A stretch of 64,000 nucleotides of DNA from Cranoglanis bouderius (taxonomy: Eukaryota; Chordata; Actinopteri; Siluriformes; Cranoglanididae). The translations under genes were made by a program, and so were the position numbers. Shown here one piece after another: positions 1 to 13,256 of this stretch. The DNA lies in contig CM042539.1 in NCBI GenBank assembly GCA_023630585.1, positions 9,069,755-9,133,754 on the forward strand, read 5' to 3'. Below the pieces are notes generated by a model. The model made no database searches and was not told the DNA's origin. It was given only the letters and a program-made list of their open reading frames with translations. The stretch's first letter is position 1, and each line of letters begins with the position of its first letter.

Positions 1-95
1 GCCCAACAGTGGAAGCTTGGTGGTGTTGGGCCTTGAACCCCCAACCTTCAGATCAGTAACCCAGAGCCTTAATTGCTGATCCACTGCTGTCAACA
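1..95 (-). repeat. tRNA-derived SINE, partial
   Basis: On the minus strand GGTTGGGGGTTCAAGGCC resembles a tRNA B box, and GTGGATCAGCAATTAAGG an A box. It is followed by the family's CCACTGTTGGGC segment, which runs off the window. It lies in the slco5a1 intron after exon 7. Confidence 0.65.
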
Positions 96-531
96 ATTAC
101 AATTTTTATATATATTAAAGAACAACATATCATACTTTTTTCTTTTTTAAATCAATTTTAGTTACTTACTGTAAACAGTTATAAACAGTCGTTCAATTTC
201 TTTTACTTGAAAGTTTGACATTCAGCCTCGAAATCATTAACCTCATAAAAATCACTTTTAGGCTGCATATTTTATATTTAATGAAAAATTATAAAAATGT
301 GAATATTAAAAGTTATGTAACATTTTTTAAAATGTGAAAATCAACATCCTATGAAGCTGCAACGAAGAGCACATTAACCTTTACACTCACTGCACGTTAG
401 CTGTTGTGTGATATAGGGACACTCGGCTAACAACCGTGAATTGGCTGTTAATAAACTGTGAGATATTTGGATAAAATAAAATAAGAACATATAACATTTG
501 TCTGTTTGGGTTTGGATTACAATGTGCTTAC

Positions 532-691
532 CCCAGTGCTGTCGTTGCCGACCGCGTTGCAGCCTGCAAGGCAGGGGTTAAAGTAGGTGATGCCGTCAGA
601 GCCGCAGACTGGCGCATACTCGTTTATCTTACAGCCACAGTTCACGTTGCAGCTGCCCGTCAGGTTCCTATGAGTCAGCGTCAGAGTTGGC
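532..691 (-). CDS. slco5a1: slco5a1 exon 7 (Kazal-like loop, last exon in window)
   Basis: 160 nt, phase 2 to phase 0. It reads PTLTLTHRNLTGSCNVNCGC, then KINEYAPVCGSDGITYFNPC and LAGCNAVGNDSTG. The regularly spaced Cys residues and the CGSDGITYFNPC core are the Kazal-type domain typical of OATP extracellular loop 5. Donor GGG|gtaagc at 532. The next exon is outside the window. Confidence 0.94.
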
Positions 692-3600
692 CTGGAGAAC
701 GAAAAAAAAAAAAAAAAAAAAAGAGAGACTGAGAGTCAGTCGGGATGAGAGGCAATTTCAGACAGAGCTTACTGCCCCTCCAGCTGACTTAGCCTTATAT
801 CTGTAGCAGATCCGGAAGTTTGGAAAAAAACATGATGGGGTGTGTTATAGAAAAATAATAATAGCAATGAAGTTTTCCAATTTCCAATTTTTATTACCAC
901 AGCAATTGGCAACAATTATTGTTTGTAATTATTAAAGAACAACGTGTTATATTGTTTTTTTTTTTAATCCATTCATAGTTACATTTAATGTAATGGAACG
1001 ACCATGAAACAAGTTAGTTCCTGTTTTCACTTGCATTATAGCAGCTATAAACAGTCAGTCTCATACCAGCCTCTCTAGTTTCTCTCTCAAAGCTATTAAG
1101 ACAAAAAAAAACATGCAGCTTGTAGTGTTACCGAGAAACCAGAAAGCCCTCTGTCCTGAAGACTCTGCCATGTCAGAAACCTACTGACTATTACAAAGCC
1201 ACTGGAGACGCCTTCCATAAATTTTAAATAAACGTCTCTTCACTATAAACAACTGCACACTTTTTAAACTGATCATGTGATGCGTCCACCATATAAGACC
1301 CTGTGTAAGCTATTATAGAAACAATAACATGTTAGAATGAGCACATTTATCTGATTTGCCTGTAGCCAGAACTACTGACCATACAGCAGGGCTGTGGTAT
1401 AAATGGAGAACAGCAGACTACTTCCTCTTTTAATCAGTCCCCCCAGGATTTCATGATTTTGCGATTGCAGAAATGAATGCAAAAGCAAGCAAGCTCTGCA
1501 ATTTTTCAAACTCACAGCAGATTTTCCTCAGATTTGGTCCAAGACGCATAATGTGTCGTCATCGCAACATGCATTCAGCCAAAGCCCTCTTCGATTCACG
1601 TACATCGAACATGAGTACAGCTAAAAGGTCTCATTTACCGACAAACATCACTGGGAAAGACTGTGCAAAACAATTTTATGTGATTGCAATTTCGCCAATT
1701 CAATTAGTTTTTCGCAACAAAACAAAAAGCACAAAAATGTCTGTAAATTGCATCGCAAAATTTCGAACAAAGCTGCAGAAAAATCAAACATTTTTGGCTG
1801 CAACAATCACAAAAAACTCTGAAATCCTGTACGGACTGTTAAATGGAGCTCTCTGTCTCTAAGGCCCTTTTTGAGACCGAGTGTTTACAGGTGATTACTC
1901 AGGCTTCAGTAAATAGCTTCCTCAAGGTCAGCAGCAGTTAAGGCATTTCAAAGTGAAACATAAATTACTTAACATTATGGGTGTAAACATGTTTCACCTT
2001 TTACCAACCAAGGATCCTTTATATTTTTCTTTATTGTAACGAAATTTACTTTATACCTTCACTAACTCGACATGCTGAAGTGCCGTGATATACAACTAAC
2101 TACAAAGCTATTTTAGATCTTGCCCCGACTCAACTGCTGTAATTATCCACCTCAGATTACACAGCACACACTGATGCCACCAGATGCTTCATTACATAAG
2201 AACACAAGCAAGCGAACGACAGAAAGCTGTGAACGCAGCATTCCAGTCAAAGCTCAATGACTCAGTGTTACAGAATTGGCTGTAATGTAGCTTTATTGTT
2301 CACCCCGTGACCTTGGGTAAAAAGGTGGACCCTTTTTTTTTTTTTTAAAGCATGGGACGTTAGCTAGTTGTGAAGTGTCTTCTTTAAAGTGTTGGTTCAC
2401 TGTTGACATTCCACAACTGCTTCCCAGAGGCTCGGTCCTTTCTCATGGAAGGGCCTCACAGCTTCCTGTTATGTCTTCTGCAAACATACACACACACATC
2501 TACGACTCGACCTGGCGCCTCTCTTACTCCACCTCCGAGCAGCTTTGTGTGGAATTTCAGATTTGATAGTTTGTCCCTTGTTTATCTAATCCAGCTGATG
2601 CTATTGGATCATTTTTGTAAAATGTTACTTTGCTGATTGCACGTGCAGTACGTTCCTGTACACGCGATCACCGTGTCCTACATTCTTACCACATCACCTT
2701 GCATAAACCCATCTGTTACACTGTGACATTGCTAACTGATTTAACCTGTAAAAATGTTTTTGTTTTGTTTTTTTAAACGGCCTGCACCTGCATCCTGTAC
2801 ACATGAAAGTGCAACCTTTTCAGCAGCGTGTACTCAGTAACCTCATAGCGCTCTGCCTGTCCTTGGTACATTGCTGACGTCCAGACTTTATAACTGTTCA
2901 TGATGTTTAATATAAGGTGAAATAAAAGGAAGATTTAATCCCGGCCTGTCATTCCAATGAGGAGATGTGATAGAAGGTGGTGAATTGGAGGACATAAAAG
3001 GGACAGTAACGTGTCGCTAAGTGAAAATAAGTCTGTCATAACCAATGAAGCTGCACACAATCCTGAAAAGCTTGCAGTATTTTTTTTTTTAACTCTGACA
3101 TTTTCCTTGAGCTTGAGGTCATTTGGTTCAATTTATTACTGCCATGCAATCTTTACACTGAAATGGATCGATACCTTTTTTTTCAGTGCGAGTACAGGCT
3201 TTTTGGCACTCGTCAATATTGATACCAAAATGAATAACCTACTTCGTATTAAGCAATCACGGGCGTCATGGAAGATTTTATTTAGCTCTGTTTATGTTAG
3301 CTGCCGTGTGCTCCCATCACGATCTCCTCTGCTGAATTTTAGGTACGGTATAAGATGGAAAATGACAGTTAAATAGTATCTGTAATAGGCAGTAGAAGGG
3401 TGAGCTACCCGAGTGTACAGAGCAGTATCAGCAAGCGTGGACATTGCAATTCATAGCACGTTGTGCTCATTTTGTTAAGTGTAAACAGTGACGAGTGAGG
3501 GGGGGGGGGGGGGAGGCACGTACATTTCTTACAGAACTGAAGTGCTCTCATGTGTGACAGTTTCACTGGACACTCGCTTCACTCCTTTCTCACAAATACG

Positions 3601-6600
3601 TTTGTGTGAATGGTTTGCAGACTGTTTTGCTTTGACTGCTATCATTAATGGTAAAATATATCCAAGCCACAGTCATTTAGTGACATCAGTTCGTTAACGT
3701 GACAACGCAAAACAGGATCACATTGTAAAAAAAAAAAAGAAAGAAAAAAAAAAAAAAGCTCCAATACAAGTACGTGCACATGACCATAGTATTGAGCCGA
3801 CACCAGGATCAGTATTGATGTATCCTCCTAGTTAGTAACAGGCCTTACCCTGTGGTATATGGGATGTTGATGCCCCCCAGGTTGATGCTCTCACAACCCA
3901 CAATGAAGAGCGTGGAAAAGCACAGCAGTGACACTCCGCTGCAGATCATCGCCAGCTTGGCCGACTCACGAGCGCCGAGCTTCAGCTTCTTGATGATGTA
4001 GCCGCCCAGCACGATGCCCACGCCAGCACTGGGTACGATAATCACTCCTGAAACAGAAGACAGATTTTGTGAAGAAGGTATTGCTGCGTTCCTTCCTTCA
4101 AAAATGTGATCAGTTTCCACATGAACAACCCATTGTTTAGACACTCAAAAGTTCAACATTTTTTAATAGCTCTGACCGAGTTTATAATTTCTGACGTAAA
4201 TACAATTTAATAATGCTGGGGTTCCACAGTTTGGCAGACTACATAGATGTACAGTTATCAGTCAATGCCAAGTTTAATTTTAGTGATATTTTAGTTAAAA
4301 AGAGTCTTTTCTTAGTAATTTAGCAACACGTCTGAGGAAAATGTTGACATTCCTGACAGTTCTGTCTCATTTTCATGGTCACTGCACCGTCACATCATAC
4401 GTTTAAAAAAAACTTTACAGCTTTCTACAGTATGTGCAAATTTAAGAGTTACATAGTTCACAGAGAGACGCTTCAGGTTTCAGCAGTGAGCTGGCCGAAT
4501 TTATTATGAAAGTCAAAGCTGACTACTAGCACTGGGAGGTCACTGTGCAGATCTGCAAGCCTGCCACGTAGCCTGCCCCTGCCCGAGCTCATCATCTGTC
4601 AAATGTATGACAGGCACAGAGGGAGTGCAGGGCAACAGCTGTGCCACTCTGGATTATCGTTTCCATTTTCCACATTGTCTCCCTCTTTATCACGCACACA
4701 GGCAAGCTCAAAAACAGTCGAGTTACATCATCAGTCTGCTGAGCTTATGATCATCTGAGGAACGTGCCTGCGCCTGTGGGGATCGCATGCTCAGTTGGGC
4801 TTCACTAGGCTACAACACGCACACACTCGCACTCTCACAAGGTGGTAAAAATATGCACCGACGAGACAACTTAGACCCTTTCCACTCCCTTCTGGCTAAA
4901 ATTAGCCACAAGTGCGTCAAATGCAACTCCTGGTGATAGACAGAGTGTGGAAAGATCTTCACACAAAGAAACTCTTCATGATCAGGCCAGAGTGTTATGT
5001 GAAACTCCGCATGGTTCTCAGCACAGCTGCCACAGGAGCTCATGGCACTTTAAACAATCGGTCTCAGTCTTTTCCTCTCAGTGCTGACATCGTATTAAAA
5101 AAAAAAAAGAAAAAAAAAAAAAAGAATAGGCTGATAAACTGTACAGAAGACAGTATAATAATATGTAAGAGAGTACATAATATAATATAATATAATATAC
5201 TAAAAGAAGCTGAACATATCTCAAGTTCCATTTAAAAAAGGGATCACATTGATTTACAGTTTATTTACACTACCAAAATCAGACTAATGCTGAGTACAGG
5301 ATTTTTAGCTAAATTTTTCATTTATTTAATAATTTGTTAATTAAGCAGGGAAGCCCTAATTGGACAAGTGCACCCTTATATCTGTTTTGAAATTCTTGAG
5401 ATATTAAACATTGTGCAGCGTATGCCCAGCTGATGTCAACAGTAAAAGTATAAAGATATTTGGTGCCTAATAATTAGAGTTGATTTATTTGATAAACAAA
5501 ACGCAAAACAGGACGTGTTGGATGAAGTGCTATTTTATAAGCTTCCAAATAATGAGGATGGAAGCAATATTGTTAAAGGTGCATAAGGTACTTTTTTTCC
5601 CCTTCAAAATTAGATCTCTAATAGCAAAGTAGGTGGGTTCGACATTTGAATGATTTTCTTTCACTCCTTGAGCCCACCCCTCATTCCATGTTCACCAAGC
5701 TCCACTCCCAGAATCTATGGTGGCCTACAGAGTAGTGTCTATAAAATGACTAAGAAGAGGCCCATCCATCCATCCATCCTCTGTACCGCTTATCCTACAC
5801 AGGATAACAGGGAGACTGGAGCCTATCCCAGGGGACTGGGGGCACAATGTGGGGGAAAAACTGGACAGGGAGCCAACCCATCGCAGAGCACAATCACACA
5901 CACACACCCATTCACACACAACGGACAATTTAGAGATGCCAATCAGCCTATAATACGTCTTTGGCCTGGGGGAGGAAGCTGGAGTACCCGGAGGAAACCC
6001 CCGAAAGACGGGGAGAACATGCAAACTCCACGAACACGGGCCAGAGGTGGGAATCAAACCCCCAATCCCGGAGGTGCATCTTCTCAGCCATAAAGCATCA
6101 CACTGGTCTTTTTAATTTTTTAGTTTTAAATTGACTCTTGCTTTTATGCTACATAATCCGAATCTGAATACATCTAACTTCCCCCACACGAATACTGGCA
6201 TAACTTTTAGATTGAAGTCACCAACTATGAATATAGCACCTAATGCTTAAATCAGTTAAGAAAGTATTAAATCCAGAGATTTGCTGTTTTCTTTACATAA
6301 ACCCTGTGTTATAATTGTACATTCTCAAGAATCACCTTAAGAAACCATTTTGAAGAGGCATTCTTCAACTCCGTCATAGAACACTAGGATTTCCTGTACT
6401 ATCAGATAACATTTTGAATGTTAATGAGAATTGAATAATCCATTCCCAAACTATGAGACTGCTATCTGAGAAGGCATCCCCCAGGTTAATATCATAACGA
6501 CATCTCTGACAAAGACACAGTAGCCATAGAAACCAAACCAACAATTTTCACCTCTCAGTAAATCACACAGACAAGTGGTATGTTGAAGTGGTAAATGAGC

Positions 6601-9600
6601 TAGATGCTGGCATCATTCTGCATGTTCATTCTTGTTTTTCCTACCACAGACACTGCTTATGGTCTTGACGGCAAGGCTAAACTACACTATACGGCTTACT
6701 GCACCGATCCATCAAATCCCAGATGCTACATTTAAACATAAAAATTATGCTCAATCAATGATGATGATTGATCAACCAACCAACCAATCCATCAACCAAT
6801 TCACTGATTGATCAATCAATCAAATATCTCACAATCACATAAAATCTGACTTTTTACAAATCTAATTCAATTAAATTCAAATCCAATTAACAAAGGTTTT
6901 TTGGGACACGTGACTCTGTCTGACTGCTCTAATCAGACTTCAATAATTTTGAATTACTTGGTGCTTGTGCTTCACAATGTTAGATATTTTGTGACAAGAA
7001 AAAAATAAAGCCAACATGATGACAAGTGTAGGACCGTATACTCCACCCTCTTTAGTTTTTGCTGGTGTGTTGTTGGTTCTGAACATGGGACTGTTTAAAC
7101 TTCTTTTATCAGCATTCTTAGCCCTCACTTCATATCCACCTAAAGAGAGCAATGCAATGGCGCTTCAGTCCCTTATTTCCTCGTCCAAATACTCAGCTTC
7201 CAAAGGTTCCACCGTCATGCTAATGGCACTATCGGCTTGTCTGTGGCGTAACTCAGAGCAACTGCTTTGTATAGCTGCATTGCATTCTGGGACTTCAGTA
7301 AAAAAAAGTACTTTGAGTATTTCTATGTTGGATTTCTCATTAACATGTCACTCAAAGTTGCATGAAACGTGAGAAAAGAAGCTCTTGCGCTTTTGTTTTT
7401 AGGAGCCAACAGTGAAGCTAAACCGTTGTCACTTTCTTTGAGATCTCTGAAATCTTTTCTCCTATTTATTACCATTGTAACTGCCTCAGCAGTAACAAAT
7501 GTCCCTTTGTGACCCTGTCAGCGCTGAAGACAACCTCGAACTTCTCACAGGAATGAAGGAAATATAGCACCAAACAACAAATTAGCAGCAGAATCACTTA
7601 ACACATTACAAATAAAGTATTTCATATACATACTGTATATTCAGTGCTTTTCAGGATGGTGTATTTCTTTATGTGTGCACCAAGCATTTCAGGGATGTAG
7701 CAAAGTGGATGAAAAGAAAAAGTTACCACATTTGCCACAGATAGTGCAAACCATGATTGCAGCTGCCATGTGAACACCTGCTCTGCATCATGCACATCAT
7801 CATGCTTCCAATGCTGTATCACAGTGTCTACAAAACAGCACGTTTCCTAATACCAGAGCCAAAAACTGAAAAAAAAAATATTTGGTTACATTAAACAGTC
7901 CATGTTTACATGGACAGGAAACTCTATACATTACTGAGTTTTTGACCTTGGTATTGGATCACATACAGCTCTCACTGAGGAGACCCTGAGAGGCACAATT
8001 AATCTGTGACCTCTCCACTGCTACCTGGCCACTCACCAGGTCTGAGTGAGAAAGCATCTGTGCTGCTCTGTTAAGTCACAGCCATATGTCAAGGCCTGAT
8101 AAACATTCTGAGGGATTTACTTAACGCCTTTCTGTGGCAAGCTCTTTAGATAATAAGACAGAAAGTGAAATGAACAGAGTAAGCTTTTTAAATGCATCTG
8201 GGCCATTTTGGAAGGAAGCGAGCGATTGGCTACAGTTCACGACAGGGGTTTTGTGCACAATTTCATGCACTAATATCGGGGGGGGGGGAATCACTTTTTA
8301 TTCAGCAGCAATCTGCTCTGCCTACACAGGCTCGAGTGGTAAGAGCCATAAAAAGAAACTCATCACACCTATGCATCTACTCATGTGTGTGCACGATTAT
8401 CTGATGTGTAAATTAGCATGCTGTGGAGGGATCAGAGTCGTGAGTGTGTGGGGTCTGTGATGGAAGGAGGTGGAAAAGTGGTGAGAATTTAAATGAAAAT
8501 AAACAGCAACAGTGTAATTTGAGTGGCAATGCCACAGGGTCTAGTACCTGTGTAGATGCTGGCATTGGAGGCGGGGATCCCGAACTGCGATTCGATGAAT
8601 TTGGGGATGAAGGTGATGAAAGCGGTGACGATGGCGCTCTCGGCCGTGTAGGAGAGACTCACAAACAGGAAGGTCATGTTGCTCAGGATCCTCACGGCCG
8701 CCTTGGGGAGCTCTGCGAGAGAAACACGAGCGTCAGGGATTCTGCTGAGCCTCGTTAGATGAATCTACAGAGCTGTGTCAGTTCCCTCGTGTCCCCTTGC
8801 ACTTGGATTTCATCTTTTCTGTCTCTCAGAATTTCCACTGAATCACATGGGCAAGCTGGAATGCAGGAGACTAAGAAAGTGGATTTTACAAATGGATCTG
8901 TAATAAAGATTCTGAATTAGTTAATTAAGTGATTTAAAGTTTTACCTATGCTTAACCCCACCCACTTTACACTGAAAGTAAAAAAGAGTCAATATAACAT
9001 TAGAAAGTTACCTATTATTGTTTTGTACTACATCCTGTGCTTGCAATTGTAAAGCAATCACATATTCAGGCTTTAGGTACGGAATAAAACACACCAGGGC
9101 ATGTGGTTATACGAAAATAATCAATAAGACGGTGGTGTAATGGATTACCAGACTGAAGCTAATTATTTTCCAATAACAGCACGTCAAGTGTTTTATTCCT
9201 CTTATACCACAGTAATTTGCTTTAAGCTAACAATTTTTTCTTTATTAAAGAACAAAACATTGTATGTTTAATCCTTTTATAGTTATGTTTAATGCTATAG
9301 AATGACCACAAAAAAAAACAAAAAAAAAAACAAAAAAAAACAGCTTGTCATGTTACCAAGAAACCACAAAGGATGGGTGCGTCTCAATCAGCAACCTTGT
9401 TCAGTAGTCAGGGCACTGATCAGGGAGTCAGCCATTTTAAGGGCTGTCTCAATCGCAAAATCTTTCCAGTGCACTGGAGCATTGGCTTCCCAAAAAAAAA
9501 AAAAAAAAAAAAAAAAAAACCCCACAATGCATCGCAAAAAAACTTTATTTGACTTAATACAGGTCCCTGTGTGAGTTATTACTCTAAAATGATAATGTAT

Positions 9601-12600
9601 TAAAGAACAATTAATTTACACACAGCTGCACCACTGTTATCAAAAATTAATCAACATCTCCTGACCAGTTAATAGAGAATTGAACAGCGCGGTGATATAA
9701 ATTCAATTAATTTCCACTATAAATGTAGTACTGAAATCAATAGAAACATGAGCTTCATTTTTAAACACAGTGCAGACACACAGGGCAGGCAGGTAATAAG
9801 CGGGAGTTAAATACTGTATTCATGTTTAAGGCCCAAATTGTAATCTGATCAAAAGGATTTACTTTGAAACATCACTTTAATAGGATCAATAAAATTTTTT
9901 CCACCATAGTCCACCATGGTGCAGACATGTTTTTTTTTAAAATAGCTAATCATATTTTTAAAATTCACATAAATCCGAACACTTCAGAAACTTATCACGA
10001 GGACACGAGCAGTGAGAGGACGCACGTGATCTGCTCATGCTGACGGTCCTTTTACTGCAGTTGTTCATCTTATGATTTAGTATCTGCCACATAAATAACT
10101 CCCCTCATAACACGGAGCAGAAACACAATATTTTCAGCGGTGAAAAATGCTGGGAAAAAAATACGATCCCAGAGCATGTGTCAGGTCTTTTATTTGAGTA
10201 GATGGCAGTTATTTGATTTGCGCTCTAATAAACAGCTTATGAACATACACTAGATCAGAACAAACCGTGGAGATATAGATAATTCATTTACTTGATGTGT
10301 CATGCCTCAATGACGTTCTGTTGAAGCCTGAGGTGGTGTTCAACTCGGTAACACTTGTTCTTCAGCATGATAACATGGTTATAACACGTTGTAGCAGTTC
10401 TAGGATTATAAATCGCCTCATCAACAGCAGTGCTGTGTCGTCGCTCTGGGTTTAAACACTTTCAGGAGCATATCATCGTGCTCGACGAGCTCGCTTAGCA
10501 ATTAGCAGGTTTGTGCCCTCCTGTTACCATGGTAATGTGCAGGAGTTTCATTTGTTCTTGAATTCTAACTCTCTGCCTCTCTGAACGCTTTACCTGGTAA
10601 TTAATAAATAAAAGTCAGCATGTACGTCATAAATCCACAGGATTAGCTCTCAAGGTCGTGCACATGCAAGTCAGGTGGGTAGAGGATGCTGTAGGCTGTG
10701 GACGGAGGTTTAACTGAAAACACTTTTACAGGAAACTTGAGGTATTTCTGCCCAAATAGTGCTAATTAGGTGTGACGGTAGTAAATGTATGTGAGAATGA
10801 GAGAAGCGCCTACTGAAACACAGCCAACTGCAGGATAATAATTATGATTTGGAGGTGTTTAGAAATAATTACAGTGGTGCAGTACATAGCTGCAAAACAG
10901 AGCAGACAAATTCACACCAGAATAAGAAAAGGTCCATCTTCATGTTGCTTTAATGCTAATGCAATGCCTCAGATAGTAAGGAAGGAGGAAAGGCATAAGC
11001 ATGAAAACCCCCCACACAAATCTACTATCACATGAGCTATCCTGTAAAGACTTTTTTGAGAGGATTTTCACATCATTTCACACTTGGCAGCTGGCTTACA
11101 CAGACTTCAATGTTCAGAATCTTCAATGCTGATGCTAGTCAACATAGTTAACATGATATTTGATTAACCTTTAGCTCTTTGAGTGCAATCACAAGTCTGA
11201 GTATCAGGGAGTCGGCCATGTTAAGGGCTGTCTCAACTGCAAAATCCTTCCAGTGCACTGGAACATTGGTTTCCTTAAAAAAATCCCACAATTCACCACA
11301 AAAAACTTTGACTTAATATATATGGTTTGTTTGAGTCTAATGACTTTAAGTGTTTAATGATTTTTTAAAAATCCACTAGCTAGTGTAGCCCACAGTCCTG
11401 CTTGAAGTACCATGACAGAAACACGTGTGATTAAGCTAACAAATTTATATGACATATAAAACTTAAATATTTTATATGTTTGGGTTTTTACAGTGTTGAG
11501 GTTTAACAATGCGAGTACGTAGTCATGTCACCGGAAACTGAGTCATCATTGTCCCAATGTGCAGTGAGTCAGGGTCCTTACCAGTGCCCGAGCTCATGTA
11601 CACGATATAACAGACTTACGGAGCTATGGAGCTGACTGAGATGCACCAGATGTTAAAGTTTTCCAAGTTACAGCTTTACCTGACTGTTACAAAAAGTCTC
11701 CTTTCATAAATACTAAACATCTCCTCAAAGAAAATGTCACAATATCAATAATTACACAGGTTTAAAAGAAAATTTCTTCATGTTGATCCATACAGGTCCC
11801 TGTGTGAGTTATTACTATAAAATGATAACGTATTAAAGAACAAAAGCATTAACTTAAACCGGTGAATGCAGCTGCACTACTGTTATCAATACACATCAAT
11901 ATATATTACAGTGGGTATAGAAAAGAATCACCCCCCTTTAAAACAATCACATTTTGTTGCTTTTTAGCCTGAAATGAAAATGGACCCAGTTTTTGTTTTA
12001 TCCAGCTGTATTTACTCAGTGCAACTTATAACATCCAAGTGAAAGATAACACCAACATGTCAGAAAATTAAAAAAAATAATTAAAAAAAACCAGAATCAT
12101 TGAGATCACACCCCTCCTAAAAATGACTTGTAAACTCAACAAGGTGTAGCTAATCACCTTCTTAATGGCACACAAAGCTATTTGACTTTCAATTGTGATC
12201 AGCTGTGGTCATTTTGATTAGCTTAGCATGAAAAGAGCTTTCCTGGAGCATTTTGTAGTGCAACTGAAGCAAACAATCATCTTTGGGTGGAAAGGCACTA
12301 TCAAAAGATCTCTGGGATAAAGTTGTGGACAGGCACAAGTCAGGAGATGGATACAAAAAAAATTCAAAGGCTTTATCAATGCCTAGAAGCACAGTGAAGT
12401 CTATTATTAAGAAGTGAAAGGTATTTGGTACAACACAGACCCTCCCTGGATCAGGACATCACTCCAAACTGGATGAAAGAGCCAGGAGGAAACTGGTCAG
12501 AGAGGCTACCAAGAGGCCTACAGCAACTCTGAAGCAGTTGCAGGAATTTATGACAAAGAGTGGTCATTGTGTGCATGTGACAACAATATCACAAATTCTC

Positions 12601-13217
12601 CACAAATGTGGCTTGTATGGGAGGCTTGCAAGAAAAAAGCCACCCACGACTGAGCTTTGCCAAAACGCACCTGAGACCACATGGAAATCCAATACAGCTC
12701 ACCATCCAAATAACACCATTCCTACAGTAAAGCATGGAGTTGGTAATATCCTGTTATGGGGGTGTTTCTCTGCAGCAGGGACTGGAGCACTAGTCAGGAT
12801 AGAAGGAAAATGGATGGGGCAAAATACCGTCAAATTCTTGAGGAAAATCTGCTGCCCTGTCAATGGGAAGAAGGTTTACCTTCCAACATGACAATGACTC
12901 AAAGCACACAGCAAAACTGACCACACAGTGGTTGAAGGAGAAAAAGGTGAAGGTCCTTGCATGACCTAGTCAGAGCCCAGACTTAAACGCCATTGAAAAT
13001 CTGTGGAATGACTTGAAGACTGCAGTCCACAAATGGTCACCATCAAATTTAACTGAACTTGAGCAGTTCTGCAAAGAAGAGTGGGCAAATATTGCAAAGT
13101 CTAGATGTGCAAAGTTAGTAGAGGCATATCCCAACAGACTAAAGGCTGTAATTAAAAAATTAAGGCAAATTAAAGAAAGGGGGTGATCCTTTTTTCAACT
13201 CAGAGATTGTTTTTTTT

Positions 13218-13256
<39 letters not shown>

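Larger units (their letters stand above)
692..3848. other. slco5a1 intron 6
   Basis: It holds the repeats at 840-1390 and 1435-1838 and a G tract at 3497. The remaining AT-rich sequence shows no exon-like open frame with splice sites. The 1-531 stretch beyond exon 7 is likewise empty apart from the SINE. Confidence 0.6.

Noticed and set aside
1..95. Functional tRNA gene
   Set aside because: A- and B-box-like stretches are present but no cloverleaf or anticodon stem can be drawn. The sequence continues into a SINE body.
570..660. Separate Kazal-type protease inhibitor gene
   Set aside because: The Kazal-like cysteines are in an exon with correct phase for slco5a1 and correspond to the known extracellular loop of OATPs.
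1473..1862. 129-codon open frame on the plus strand
   Set aside because: It lies within an inverted-repeat element, has no recognisable domain, and its frame is broken in the copy at 15216-15621.
5650..6093. Open frames of 147 and 110 codons on opposite strands
   Set aside because: Both run through a tRNA-derived SINE; Pro/Arg-rich content comes from the SINE body.
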